From: Prostheceraeus crozeri
Taxonomy: Eukaryota; Platyhelminthes; Polycladida; Euryleptidae
DNA: 64,000 bases
Assembly: GCA_907163375.1 (NCBI GenBank)
Contig: CAJQUW010009088.1
Coordinates: forward strand, 124,001 to 188,000
Direction of reading: 5' to 3'
Numbering within the stretch: the first letter of the stretch is position 1; the number at the start of each line of letters is the position of its first letter. Below the pieces are notes generated by a model. The model made no database searches and was not told where the DNA came from. It saw only the letters and a program-made list of their open reading frames with translations. The position numbers were made by a program, and so were the translations under genes. This document shows positions 20,389 through 30,486 of the stretch, one piece after another.

Positions 20389-23300
20389 GTGATGCGAGTT
20401 CCAGCTCAGAACTGTCGCGATATGGCAACGAGTGGGAATGTGCTGACTGTGGGCACATCTTCACGAGGAAATGGGATCTCACCCGACACATCAAGCGAGG
20501 TGTTTGTCGACCTAAGTCGGCATCAATCTCCGAAGGTAGGGATGATTCTGTTAACGATGTCTCCTTTTCTTGCGATTTATGCATTCAGTCTTTCGAGACA
20601 CGTTTTGAACTATCTTCGCACAGACTTCAACATACACACACGAACGATACCTACACCAACGGTACCTCCTCTATCCGACTCACTGAAGTGTCCATAAATA
20701 ATTTAGTGAGGAACTACCAGATGGACTCCTCAGAAACCATTGCTAACTTTGAGGAATGGTTTCATCAAAATTCATCATTGATAGAAGCGCTCTTCAACAA
20801 TTTAGACAATTTTAGGATGAAGGCGCTCATCTATCTTAAAATAAAATATGTAAAAATCGACCACCATACTGGACAAATAATAGAGAAATTAGAGTTTCAC
20901 ATACCCTCCTCTCCTGCAACCGAGGTTGTAGACTATGAGTCTTGGATAAATTTTCACATCCAAGGATTAAAATTAAATATTGATAAATTTAACGAGCGCG
21001 ATAGCGGTCTCATTTTTGATGGCATTGAGTCCGCCATGATTAAAATCAGTTTATTAGGAAATCATAGTGGTCGAGGCTCCTTTAAACTTCCAAAAAATTT
21101 AAAAAACAAAACAGCAGTCATCAATGTCGATTGCGAATCGCAATGTTTTAAATATGCTGTCCTCTCCATTCTCCACTATAATGACATCAATGCGAATCGA
21201 AATCGCACATATAGCTATAGGCAGTGGGAGAATGAATTAAACTTCGATGACTGTAATAGTGACGATATGAAAATTAAAGATATAGAAAAATTTGAAAAAT
21301 TGAACAACATTAAAATAGTTCTCCATGTTTGGGAAAAGGGATTGAAGGGTGTGCGCTACAACTCGCGTTCGAGTTGTTATGACCATGTTGTCAACCTTTT
21401 ATTAGTAAGACAGGATGATAGTGAGGAATGGCACTACTGCGGCATTCCCAAAATTTCTCGCTTATACCACCACTTAAGAAATTCTACCTCATCAGAGATT
21501 TATTACTGTGACAGATGCATTCGGAACTTTAGGAGTAAAAACAAATTTGAAACTCATTATGAGTGGTGTAAGCGAGGTAAACTGCAAATGGAACGCATGC
21601 CCAAAGATAAGGAGTTTTCATATAGAGAGAATGGTGATGAACTAAGTCCTCTTCGTGTCATCTATGCTGACATCGAATGTTATATCGATGATAACATCCA
21701 TCGACCAGCAGCCATTTCCTGCTATGAAGTATGGCATGACCATTTCCAAAATAGAAAAAATAAAATGCACGTCTGGCAAGGTGAGGATTGTATTTACCAA
21801 TTCCTACAATTCCTCGAACAGGCTGTAAAATTTCAACAAAAGTATGATGGTGAACTCTATCGCAGATCATTGCATATGACAGCAGATGATCAAGCAAAAT
21901 TTGATAGTTGCAACGTTTGCCCCAAATGTAGGAAAACATTTGACGATGATAAGATTAAGAAAGTGCGCGACCATGATCACATCACTGGTAAATTTAGAAA
22001 CGCACTCTGTTCAAAATGTAATTTTTCGCTGAGGATGAAGCGGCGTACATTACCCGTCATTTTCCATAATTTCAAGGGCTACGACAGCCATATGATAATA
22101 AAAGGAGGTTTAGGTCAAATGAAAGAGTGGAAGCTTGATGTAATAGCACAAACGAGAGAGAAGTTTATGGCCATGACAGCAAAAGTGCCTGTCGATAAAA
22201 CTAAAGAAAATAAGACGGTCTATTTTGATATAAAATTTTTAGATTCCTACCAATTTATGACTGCATCACTGGCCTCTCTCGTGCAAAATCTAAAGTCTCT
22301 TCCACTAACACAAAATCTTAAGAAACAATATCCAAATCTAACCGATGAAGTCATCACACGGAAAGGAGTCTTTCCATATGCATATTTTGATGCAATTAGT
22401 AAACTCGGCGAGACTTCTCTTCCGCCCATAGATAAATTTAAAAATGATTTGACCGGCGCAGAATGTAAGACCGAAGATTATGATCATGCACAAGATGCAT
22501 GGATAAAATTTGACTGCCATACATTTGGTGAATATATGATTGCCTACCTTAAGTTAGATGTATTTTTGCTGGCTGATGTATTTCAGGAGTTTCGACGAGT
22601 GGCATTAGAAGAAGATAAGTTAGATCCCGTCCACTTTGTCAGTCTGCCAGCCATGTCATTTAAGTCTGCTTTTAAAATGACTGGTGAGACCATTCATCTC
22701 TTACAAGATCCAGAGATGTATAATTTATTTGAGCGAGGAATTCGCGGTGGTCTCACATTTGTAAATAAACATAGATTAAAATCAAAAATAGTAGGCAATG
22801 ACCAGACTCATCTGAAGTATTATGACCAAAATAATTTGTATGGTAGTTCATTATCCAAACCGCTACCTCACTCTGAGTTTAGCTGGTTAGATGATAGTGA
22901 TATTCAACATTTCTCCAACCCTTCCAACATACTAGCAATTCCAGATGAAGGTGATTGGGGATATTATTTTGAGATAGATCTAATCTATCCAAATAATATT
23001 AAACATAAAACCGTAGATTTTCCACTCGCACCCGAATCAGGTGAAGTGAGTAAAGATATGTTTTCCGACTTTATGAAACAATTTCATAAAGATTTAGAAT
23101 CATGTGGACAACCCGACTATAAGCCTTGTCGCAAACTTTTACTCACCCAGTATGATAAAGAAAACTATCTAGTCCACTTTAGCATCTTAAAATTTTATTT
23201 AGAAATGGGCATGATTTTAAAAAGAGTTCACCGCATTATTAAATTTAGACAGAAAGCCTTCCTCAAGCCATATATTGATAGCAACAGCCAGAAACGTGCA

Positions 23301-24173
23301 CTAGCGCAAAATAACTTTGAAAAAGATTTTTATAAATATAAGAACAACAGTTTATTTGGTAAGACGATGGAGGATGTTAGAAAGCGCGTAAACTACAAAC
23401 TAGTTAATGATGATCAAAAGTATCACAAATTAGTCTCATCACCTCTATTCATCGATAGAGACATTATCGATGAGGACCTTATAGGTGTTAAAATGATAAA
23501 ATCTGAAGTTGAGTTGTGCAAACCCATCTATATTGGTCAAGCTGTACTAGATTATTCTAAGCTTGAAATGTACCAACTCTTTTATAAAATACTAAAACCA
23601 TGTCCTCTCGTAAAAGAGGTTCGTTTGTTGGGTGGTGATACAGATAGTTTCTTCTTAGGTATTACCACTCAAAAAGATTTAAATTTCAATGAAGTAGGAA
23701 AATCTTTAGAAAGATATTTTGATACATCAAATTATCCTACTGATCATCCACTCTACTCCATCAAAAATAAGGCAAAACTTGGCTGCTTTAAGGATGAGAC
23801 AGCAGGGAAGGAAATAGATGAAATGATTCTCCTCCGCCCAAAAATGTATTCTATGAAATTAAAGGATAGTGATGATAGCATTAAGCGCGCTAAAGGCATA
23901 TCAAAATCCATTGTGCAAAGTATGAAACATAAGAATTTCAGGAAAGCCTATAGAAATAAAAATATAACGTTTGTCAATATGACAATCTTAAAATCTAAGT
24001 CGCATGAGATCAAAACTCATACTTTTAGGAAACGGGCGCTTTCAGCATGGGAGGATAAGAGGTGCTGGTTAGAACACAACATATCTCTTCCACATGGACA
24101 TCCTGACACAAACATACCACCACCCAAAAGAATTAAACTCACACTACCACATTCAGGAGACGTCTTAGCATAA
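20389..24173 (+). CDS. pPolB: Polinton protein-primed type B DNA polymerase
   Basis: Replicates the element. N-terminal C2H2-type fingers are visible (CADCGHIF..H..; CDLCIQSF..H..H; later CDRCIRNF..H). A Cys-containing NVDCESQCFKYAVLS box typical of Polinton PolB N-termini follows. The exonuclease has the Exo I acidic pair in IYADIECYID, Exo II in FHNFKGYDSHM and Exo III in YLKLDVFLLADVF. Between Exo I and II lies an HNH/endonuclease-VII-like zinc module (CPKC...DHDHITGKFRNALCSKCN), usual for this family. The palm motifs are YYDQNNLYG, KNNSLFGK and GGDTDSFF. Upstream splice-like signals suggest short 5' exons. It is one long open frame. Confidence 0.95.
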
Positions 24174-24478
24174 TCATCCTTAACTTAGTATTTTGATGTT
24201 GATTTCTGTAGATAAACATTGTTGTTTTATGTATCGCATGAGATTGTTTTTTCCTTGTGAATATGTATCCACATCTGTACATTCCCCATGTGATGACTTT
24301 TCCACTGAAAGACATTTTTCCTATCCCTGTATATTTCCACCCTTCACGAAGTAAAAAGACTTTTTGTATTTAACAATGTTTATTGAAGTGCGCTCATGTA
24401 TATATTTTCAGTGGATGTTGTATAAAGTCTATTGCTTCACATTCATGTACATATTTCAATAAACATATCACAATGACT
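24174..24478. other. Convergent 3' region between polymerase and the next gene
   Basis: About 300 bp of AT-rich sequence between two converging genes, with AATAAA-like words on both strands (for example CAATAAACA near 24460). No gene is seen. Confidence 0.5.
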
Positions 24479-26029
24479 TCACTTTGTTTTCCGAAACACT
24501 AACGTTATGAGGGATTTAGTATCTTTCACATGGATGCACTCTTGTAAACCATTGGTAATTTTGATAGCAATAGAGGGTATAGTTTGTTTGACAACGGGAT
24601 GATAGAAAATAGATTCAAACATCTTCTCGACTATTCCATATGAAGCGTCTTTATCATGAATGAAATCACGTAAAATGTATTCTTTTTTCTCACCAACAGA
24701 AATAGGTAGAATCAAATCACTTTGAATGTAAAGGTGCTGTTCATGTTTATCAAGTGTCATTGGTGTTTCTATACCAATCGTATGCGCAGCAGCAAACACT
24801 GTTTGTAGCATTGAAAAACCAAAGAGTTTTTTCAAATTTTTACTCAATTGACATTGAATGTCATCACCCAGTTTCAGAACAACGCGTTGATTTTCAATTG
24901 AAAACGAAATGTGGTGTGTCTTTACATCATATTTACTTTTCATCACATGCTTCAACTTCTGTTGTATATAAGGATTTACTACATGAATGAAGCTTTCAAC
25001 TGTATGATATAGACGCGGCATTATATTGATAGCAACTTTAGATTCTTCATAAGACTGGTAAATTTTCTTGATGCGATCGCCATAGATGTCCACCCACCAT
25101 TCATCATTAACTGAATCAGCTTTAGTGTGATATTCATGAGAAGCATACACCACACCGCTTCCAATAATAGGTGTATAATGTCTTACAAAATGACGCAAGG
25201 TTGGAGAGAAATAAACTGTAAGTTTGTCATTATATTTCTGAATAACCAACTTATTTTTGTCCGCCATAATTTTTTCTCCATACTTCTTACCCACAGTCTC
25301 ATTCCATCGTTTTACTAACTCAATAAGTGATAAAGGTTGAACACCACGCTTTTTCAAAATGATGCGTTCTTCGCATTCTACAACATCTTCATCAAATATT
25401 TTAAATCTATAATGAAATTTGTTGATTCGATTTGAATAAACTTTTTTAACATTTGCAGTAGCAATTGACGTTAGATGTAGTCCATGACCAAAACCAAGAT
25501 GCGGATAGAATTCACTATCCAACCTCAGCGTAAGACCTTTAGTAAAAGAATGAAAGCGGAGGAACTGTCTCCCACTCCAATGATAGATAGTAAACTCATA
25601 AGCTTTCTGATTTTTATTCTTCATGATGGAAGTATTACCACTGTTGAATGCCTTAATAATTTTCTCATTCCCAAATGGCTCATAAGAATCTGATTTTATC
25701 TGAATCCATTCATAGTTCCATTTTCCATCTGATGTTAAATTGTATGGGAACTGGAATGCATTATTCATCGTTATTCCATCATGGGTGCGAGGAGTCAATA
25801 TCATTTCTTCCAAATCATTCACATTCTGAATATTGCTATCATAGCAAATACTAGAAACGCCAACCTCCCATTCACCTTCTAAATGCAGTGGCCGATTTAA
25901 TTCTACTCGATAGTCTGATGGTTTATTTTTGGGAAATTTATTCATAGAAGCATTACTGGGCAAGTAGATTAGAAACGAGTCCTTATTTTCACTTTCCATA
26001 TTATTCACATTGGAAAAATATAATAGCAT
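24479..26029 (-). CDS. Polinton large conserved protein A (virion-associated candidate)
   Basis: A 516-residue frame whose N-terminus (FLIYLPSNASMNKFPKNKPS..., then LEGEWEVGVSSI) is shared with its downstream neighbour at 26039-27436; the likely start is the MESENKDS methionine just inside. Proteins with this N-terminal block recur in invertebrate Polintons, though I cannot name their role. The alternating strand-rich pattern and position in the late block suggest a structural or fibre-like protein. This is an inference. Confidence 0.7.
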   Translation of the reverse strand: MLLYFSNVNNMESENKDSFLIYLPSNASMNKFPKNKPSDYRVELNRPLHLEGEWEVGVSSICYDSNIQNVNDLEEMILTPRTHDGITMNNAFQFPYNLTSDGKWNYEWIQIKSDSYEPFGNEKIIKAFNSGNTSIMKNKNQKAYEFTIYHWSGRQFLRFHSFTKGLTLRLDSEFYPHLGFGHGLHLTSIATANVKKVYSNRINKFHYRFKIFDEDVVECEERIILKKRGVQPLSLIELVKRWNETVGKKYGEKIMADKNKLVIQKYNDKLTVYFSPTLRHFVRHYTPIIGSGVVYASHEYHTKADSVNDEWWVDIYGDRIKKIYQSYEESKVAINIMPRLYHTVESFIHVVNPYIQQKLKHVMKSKYDVKTHHISFSIENQRVVLKLGDDIQCQLSKNLKKLFGFSMLQTVFAAAHTIGIETPMTLDKHEQHLYIQSDLILPISVGEKKEYILRDFIHDKDASYGIVEKMFESIFYHPVVKQTIPSIAIKITNGLQECIHVKDTKSLITLVFRKTK

Positions 26030-26038
26030 ACTTTTGCA

Positions 26039-27436
26039 TTAACTCTTCATTCGGAAATGGAGTGTAATACTTGTCACAGCATCTTTATGAAAAGGAATCA
26101 ACGCACCAGCATCATCATAAATGGCAATATCAATTTGTGGGATGTAGTTTGATTTCAGCTTTGTATAATGCACTTTCTTGAAAGTATGCTCAGATAAAAT
26201 ACTGCAGCTTTTTGGCTGGTATGGTATCATTGCTAGCAATGGAGCTTCAACATCTCCCACACGTACATCTTCACCAATATTGGAATATATCTGAAAATAG
26301 TTAATACGACGCGATAGCGACATGTCTGCGCTAGCTTTGGTTACAGTACCACTTTTAAAGATATTTTGATCAAAACCCAAAATGTCCATTAGAGTTTTAT
26401 CCATAATTAGTTCAATACCTTTTCCATTTATAGTGAGAGACAAAGTACCTTCTTTTTCAGAAAATGAAATATGTTGCTCATTAATCACTTCATTTAAATA
26501 ATCTACAACCAATTTAACCGAAGTAATAATGCGAGGCATCAACACTCTTGTTTCATGTAAGAAACCACCAAAAGGCTCTACACACTTTCTGTATAAAGAT
26601 ACGGCCCATTCTGTATCAAATTGATTTGGCCTTTCACATGGTAAATGTTGCATATCAGATTTTCCATGAACAGCTGCAGAACGATGTCGTAAGAACTGAT
26701 GAAAATCTTTTGAACAAACTAATACTAGATCATCATCATTTAATTTGCTTATTGCAATATGATTAGATGATTTGATATAAGTCAATGTTGCCACTTGTTT
26801 ACCATCAACTCGAAGGAGATAATTAAATTTCTTCAATAATGTTTCAGGAGTCATGTTTGTCTTTCTTGGCTTAATCACAATCTTCTTCACCAACGTCTTC
26901 TCATTTCTTGGAATAAGATCTACATAATAAGCTTCCTCTCGATATATTAACTGTTTATGACCACTTATGTGGTAATTAACGTTAAAATTATCATAGCTTG
27001 TTAAGGCGCTAGCGAGGTAGCCTAAATCATTTCTTAAACTTGGACTTAAACCAACAATCCAATCTTTCTCAACTACATGATGTACATAATTATAATCATC
27101 ATTGTGCGGAGTAAATTGGACAATATGTTTACTCGCTTTATTCAAGAAATCATATATAAACTTTTTACATGATAAGAGATCTTTCTTTGACCACTGTGGA
27201 ATGTATACTCGGCACCCCTTTTCACATTGATAAGCAGCTGTACGCCTCATATTAATAGTCATCACCTCATGATCAAAAGTATAGACACAGTTGCTATAAA
27301 CAAGTTGAGTGACACCCACTTCCCAATTTCCATTTAGCTGTTGTACATGATCAATGGGAGTAGAAAAGAGTGCAGCTCGATTACTAGTAAATCTCTTTGT
27401 AGCCGCATTGCTAAGCAAAATATGATAAAACGACAT
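26039..27436 (-). CDS. Polinton large conserved protein B, paralogue of A
   Basis: Begins MSFYHILLSNAATKRF (ATG at 27436) and contains LNGNWEVGVTQLVY, which aligns with LEGEWEVGVSSI of protein A. Both then share an SPTLRHFVRHY/SKDFHQFLRHR block and a DEWWVDIYG/TEWAVSLYR block. They are tandem paralogues about 10 bp apart. A structural role is inferred. Its start lies only about 35 bp from the divergent PC4-like gene at 27472, so the two probably share a very compact bidirectional control region. Confidence 0.7.
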   Translation of the reverse strand: MSFYHILLSNAATKRFTSNRAALFSTPIDHVQQLNGNWEVGVTQLVYSNCVYTFDHEVMTINMRRTAAYQCEKGCRVYIPQWSKKDLLSCKKFIYDFLNKASKHIVQFTPHNDDYNYVHHVVEKDWIVGLSPSLRNDLGYLASALTSYDNFNVNYHISGHKQLIYREEAYYVDLIPRNEKTLVKKIVIKPRKTNMTPETLLKKFNYLLRVDGKQVATLTYIKSSNHIAISKLNDDDLVLVCSKDFHQFLRHRSAAVHGKSDMQHLPCERPNQFDTEWAVSLYRKCVEPFGGFLHETRVLMPRIITSVKLVVDYLNEVINEQHISFSEKEGTLSLTINGKGIELIMDKTLMDILGFDQNIFKSGTVTKASADMSLSRRINYFQIYSNIGEDVRVGDVEAPLLAMIPYQPKSCSILSEHTFKKVHYTKLKSNYIPQIDIAIYDDAGALIPFHKDAVTSITLHFRMKS

Positions 27437-27471
27437 TTTTATATTGCTAATCTGCAACTTTGCATAACATC

Positions 27472-27828
27472 ATGAAGACTTGGATTTTGGACTCTCTACA
27501 ATATATCAGAGTTGATCGTGATGGAAACGTACATTTCAAAAATTCTCATGGTCATACATCAAGAGGAATTACATTAACATGGCGACAATTTGTCAACCTC
27601 AATGATATCATGAGGGATTTGGAATATTTTGAAACATTAAGATTCATCTCCTTGGGTGATCAAGTTTGGCTTCAACATTACAGAAATGAAATTCAAATCT
27701 ACCATTCTCATTCCGCAAACTGTTTCTCATTTCGCAAATACAATTGGGAGAAGTATAGAAGATATATACATCGCTCCATCATGACATTTATTCGTCGTGA
27801 GTTCATCGCCCTACTATGCAAATCTTAA
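27472..27828 (+). CDS. PC4/p15-like coactivator-like protein 1 of the Polinton
   Basis: 118 residues from MKTWILDSLQYI. The pattern SLQYIRVDRDGNVHFKN followed by RGITLTWRQFVNLNDIM resembles the PC4 ssDNA-binding fold ([20 protein letters not shown], then GISLNPEQWSQLKEQI). A second weaker copy of the pattern follows (NEIQIYHSHSANCFSFRKYN and WEKYRRYI). PC4 proteins stimulate RNA polymerase II initiation and bind single strands. It lies just upstream of a paralogue and the TBP-like gene on the same strand. The homology is from eye alignment only. Confidence 0.55.
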   Translation: MKTWILDSLQYIRVDRDGNVHFKNSHGHTSRGITLTWRQFVNLNDIMRDLEYFETLRFISLGDQVWLQHYRNEIQIYHSHSANCFSFRKYNWEKYRRYIHRSIMTFIRREFIALLCKS

Positions 27829-27850
27829 TCAGACATGACTACCACACATC

Positions 27851-28501
27851 ATGAGTTGGAAATTAGATTCCCTACAACGTATTGAAACGGATCATGATCG
27901 AAACGTCTATTTCAAAGATTCAACTGGAAATGTGAGAAGAGAGTTTGCTTTATCTTATCGTCATTTTCAATCTCTACATCATATCAAGAAGGACTTGAAA
28001 TACTTCTATATGAAAAGACATTCACGTATTGGAAATCGCATCTGGCTGCGCGTCAACAATCGGCGAATTCAACTCTATCATTCCCAACTTCATACTAACT
28101 TCACATTTCATCAAAGTAGTTGGGAAAAGTATAAAAGGAAGGTACATCGCTCAATTTACTCATTCTTTCATCATGAAGCGCCATCGCTACACCATCGTCA
28201 ACATTCTCCGTCGCTTCAGACTCTACACCAAAATCGATCTCACAACATTACGCCAACAGCTTCCAAACAGCAAGTATTACCCGGGCCGTCCTCAAATGTT
28301 AGTGGTGAAGATGAACAATTCACGAAATCTTCAACTCTTCCCAAATGGGACTGTACAGATTCTCGGCGCCCTTTCTCATTCATCGGCGCAGTCAATGCGC
28401 TTAGAGCTACAAAGACTACTACGTCGGATATGGAAGAGGGAGAGGTGTGTGATGTCGAATCTGACTGTGGACAATATGGTGATCTCTACTCAATTGAGTG
28501 A
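27851..28501 (+). CDS. PC4/p15-like coactivator-like protein 2 of the Polinton
   Basis: Paralogue of 27472-27828: MSWKLDSLQRIETDHDRNVYFKD, then FALSYRHFQSLHHI, a second RIQLYHSQLHTNFTFHQ and WEKYKRKVHRSI. The first about 110 residues match the neighbour. The remainder (from about 28180) overlaps the TBP-like gene in another frame, is Ser/Thr-rich, and is either a disordered tail or a chance extension. The tandem pair is 22 bp apart, suggesting one transcription unit. Confidence 0.55.
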   Translation: MSWKLDSLQRIETDHDRNVYFKDSTGNVRREFALSYRHFQSLHHIKKDLKYFYMKRHSRIGNRIWLRVNNRRIQLYHSQLHTNFTFHQSSWEKYKRKVHRSIYSFFHHEAPSLHHRQHSPSLQTLHQNRSHNITPTASKQQVLPGPSSNVSGEDEQFTKSSTLPKWDCTDSRRPFSFIGAVNALRATKTTTSDMEEGEVCDVESDCGQYGDLYSIE

Positions 28502-28718
28502 CAGTATATCATTTTTGAAGATTCGTACCAGCAGTTACAGTTTGTGTTATGAACCCGAACTTTTTCCTGCAGCTCTCATTAGTTGTTGGTTGCCTGTGCA
28601 TGTGGCAATCTTTCATAATAGTAAAGTGATCATTACTGGACTAAAATCTCATGAACAAGCAAATATGATCCTAGACTATCTCATTGAGTATGTACGTACC
28701 CAGCGGATTGTAAAATAA
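28173..28718 (+). CDS. TATA-binding-protein (TBP) homologue encoded by the Polinton
   Basis: 181 residues from MKRHRYTIVNIL, the size of the TBP core. Two TBP repeats are visible. Repeat 1: IDLTTLRQQLPNSKYYPGRP, then LQLFPNGTVQILGALSHSSA, aligning with LDLKKIA..NAEYNPKRF and [20 protein letters not shown]. Repeat 2: VDNMVIST, then the TBP signature YEPELFP, then VHVAIFHNSKVIITGLKSHE, aligning with [20 protein letters not shown]. Most DNA-intercalating phenylalanine positions are present. TBP nucleates RNA polymerase II pre-initiation complexes at TATA boxes, and this element has several. It overlaps the tail of the PC4-like gene in a different frame. An AATAAA follows the stop. Confidence 0.85.
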   Translation: MKRHRYTIVNILRRFRLYTKIDLTTLRQQLPNSKYYPGRPQMLVVKMNNSRNLQLFPNGTVQILGALSHSSAQSMRLELQRLLRRIWKRERCVMSNLTVDNMVISTQLSDSISFLKIRTSSYSLCYEPELFPAALISCWLPVHVAIFHNSKVIITGLKSHEQANMILDYLIEYVRTQRIVK

Positions 28719-28745
28719 AAAACAATTTTTTCCAACATGATGTTT

Positions 28746-29207
28746 TTATTTCAAATCATGATAGAACTTACAAATCATTTTTTCATTAGAGGATGGATTA
28801 CATGAAAAGTTTTGAATAATAGATGCAAATCGAGATACATGTAAACGTTTTAAGATGAAGTACAGTACAAAAGCACCACACGTTGATGAAAGTGGATGTT
28901 GTAGTATGCGTTCATTTCGCTGATATTGACGCGTATGTTTTCTCAACCACTGCTGTGTTGGTATATTTGGAGGTTGAGCAAGAGAGTCAAATAGTTCACC
29001 ACGTCGGTCTTCTCCAATAAAGATCGCTTTCCAATGCTCACCGCCTAAATTCTGTGAATGAGTGTTTAGCACAATAAAGATGGGATAGTGATTTACTGCA
29101 GGTGGTAAGGTATCGAGTGAATAGACATTATCGAAAGCTTTCAACGTCGCTTCGTCTGCATTACGCTGCACTTTAGTCTTAATATCGTCAGCAGTCAACC
29201 AACTCAT
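28746..29207 (-). CDS. Adenain-like maturation cysteine protease of the Polinton
   Basis: 153 residues, start MSWLTADDIKTKV. Family C5-type features: PIFIVLNTHSQNLGGEHWKA holds the catalytic His in a G-x-HW context, with an acidic/polar FIGEDRRGELFDS next. LSSTCGAFVLYFI holds the catalytic Cys. The known role is cleavage of capsid and core precursors. It overlaps the capsid gene by one base, as in a compact late operon-like block, and converges on the TBP-like gene. Confidence 0.88.
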   Translation of the reverse strand: MSWLTADDIKTKVQRNADEATLKAFDNVYSLDTLPPAVNHYPIFIVLNTHSQNLGGEHWKAIFIGEDRRGELFDSLAQPPNIPTQQWLRKHTRQYQRNERILQHPLSSTCGAFVLYFILKRLHVSRFASIIQNFSCNPSSNEKMICKFYHDLK

Positions 29208-30484
29208 TAACGATTATACTGAAGAATCACGTCACGATACTTTGTAATTTCAATATTTGAATCGAAGACTGCATAAATTAATACATTGATCGTCTCAGGT
29301 AGTGTTCTTTTGAACGTCAAATCCAAACGAATATTATGAGGCACGTTCGCTTGACGATAGGGTGCACTAATATCGCTGTCAGCAGTCAAATCAAATGCAT
29401 AAATAGTATATCCACTCTTAAACTCTTTCATAGTCAGTCCGTTGGTGTCATCCGTATTGTAAAAGCCAAAAACGTCCATAAAATCAACATAACTGCGCAT
29501 AAATTGATCCGAAGCAAAATCTGGTTTGTAGGGTGGACCAGGATGACTCACACCATTTACACGTAAAGCAATTTCACTTAACTGATTGTGTTTAAAATTG
29601 AAAGGATTCTTCTTTATATTACCATTAAATGCATCATTTTCAACCATTGCCACCATGAGGAGCTTCGGTGCTTCCGATGGAAAGAGGCCATCTTTCATGA
29701 AACTCTTTTGATCTTTCGGAATTGTAAAGGTGAGAAGCTTTGTATGCTGAACGGGGTAAATGGCATTTTGGCGGTTAAGGCCTTCAGCATGCCCTCTAAT
29801 GACACTTGGATTCGGTACTACTCGACGAATGTAAAGTGCAATATCTTCCACATGAATTCTAAAATTGTCAACTTTAGCAAATGCATTCAGCGCAAATTCA
29901 GGCTTATTCAATGTCAGCTTGAGTCGCATGCTGGTATTACAGAGTAAAAACTTTGACTGTCTAAAGAAGTCTAAATTCAGCGGACCATATAGCTGACATA
30001 CTCTACTATCTTTAATCATAGCAGATCGCTTTACAAAGCCACTGTTTGTTTCAACATCAAATTTTCCTGCTTCATCTCTGTACCATCCCATGGCTTCCAT
30101 ATGACTTTTTTGTGCTGCTGGATGAAACTGTGATACATGATTGAAATATGATTTATAGGGATAATCGCTTTGACCACCTTCCACCTGCTGCTCTCCAATC
30201 GTTAGAGAAACATCACGAAGTAATGTAGTCAATGGTAAATTGTTCAGTCCAACTTTATGTGTATCGTCAATAGCAGTTCCATCTGCTTGCTGAATTCTAA
30301 ACCTCAAATTAAGCATCGCATAACTCAAATCTATGTAGTCATCACTACCACCAGGAATAACAAATTCAATGGGGCCAGCATTCTCAGCTGTTCGAGGATG
30401 ATAATCTACAATACTTGAACTAAGAATATCTGTCTGTATGGCTTGTTGATCGAACAAACAAAAACCGGAAGTTTTACACTCCAT
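29207..30484 (-). CDS. Polinton major capsid protein (double jelly-roll, F54H12.2-like)
   Basis: 425 residues. It matches the family often labelled F54H12.2-like in invertebrate genomes: PIEFVIPGGSDDYIDLSYA near the N-terminus, LRDVSLTIGEQQVEGGQSDY, YKSYFNHVSQF, LDFFRQSKFLLCNTSMRLKL, ENDAFNGNIKKNPFNF and a C-terminal INVLIYAVFDSNIEITK. Polinton capsid proteins form hexon-like trimers of icosahedral virions. It is one uninterrupted frame, next to protease and core-like genes. Confidence 0.88.
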   Translation of the reverse strand: MECKTSGFCLFDQQAIQTDILSSSIVDYHPRTAENAGPIEFVIPGGSDDYIDLSYAMLNLRFRIQQADGTAIDDTHKVGLNNLPLTTLLRDVSLTIGEQQVEGGQSDYPYKSYFNHVSQFHPAAQKSHMEAMGWYRDEAGKFDVETNSGFVKRSAMIKDSRVCQLYGPLNLDFFRQSKFLLCNTSMRLKLTLNKPEFALNAFAKVDNFRIHVEDIALYIRRVVPNPSVIRGHAEGLNRQNAIYPVQHTKLLTFTIPKDQKSFMKDGLFPSEAPKLLMVAMVENDAFNGNIKKNPFNFKHNQLSEIALRVNGVSHPGPPYKPDFASDQFMRSYVDFMDVFGFYNTDDTNGLTMKEFKSGYTIYAFDLTADSDISAPYRQANVPHNIRLDLTFKRTLPETINVLIYAVFDSNIEITKYRDVILQYNR

Positions 30485-30486
30485 GA

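Noticed and set aside
21930-22060. HNH/endonuclease-VII-like module in the polymerase as a novel fusion
   Set aside because: The same zinc/HNH-like insertion is usual in Polinton PolB proteins, so it is not new.
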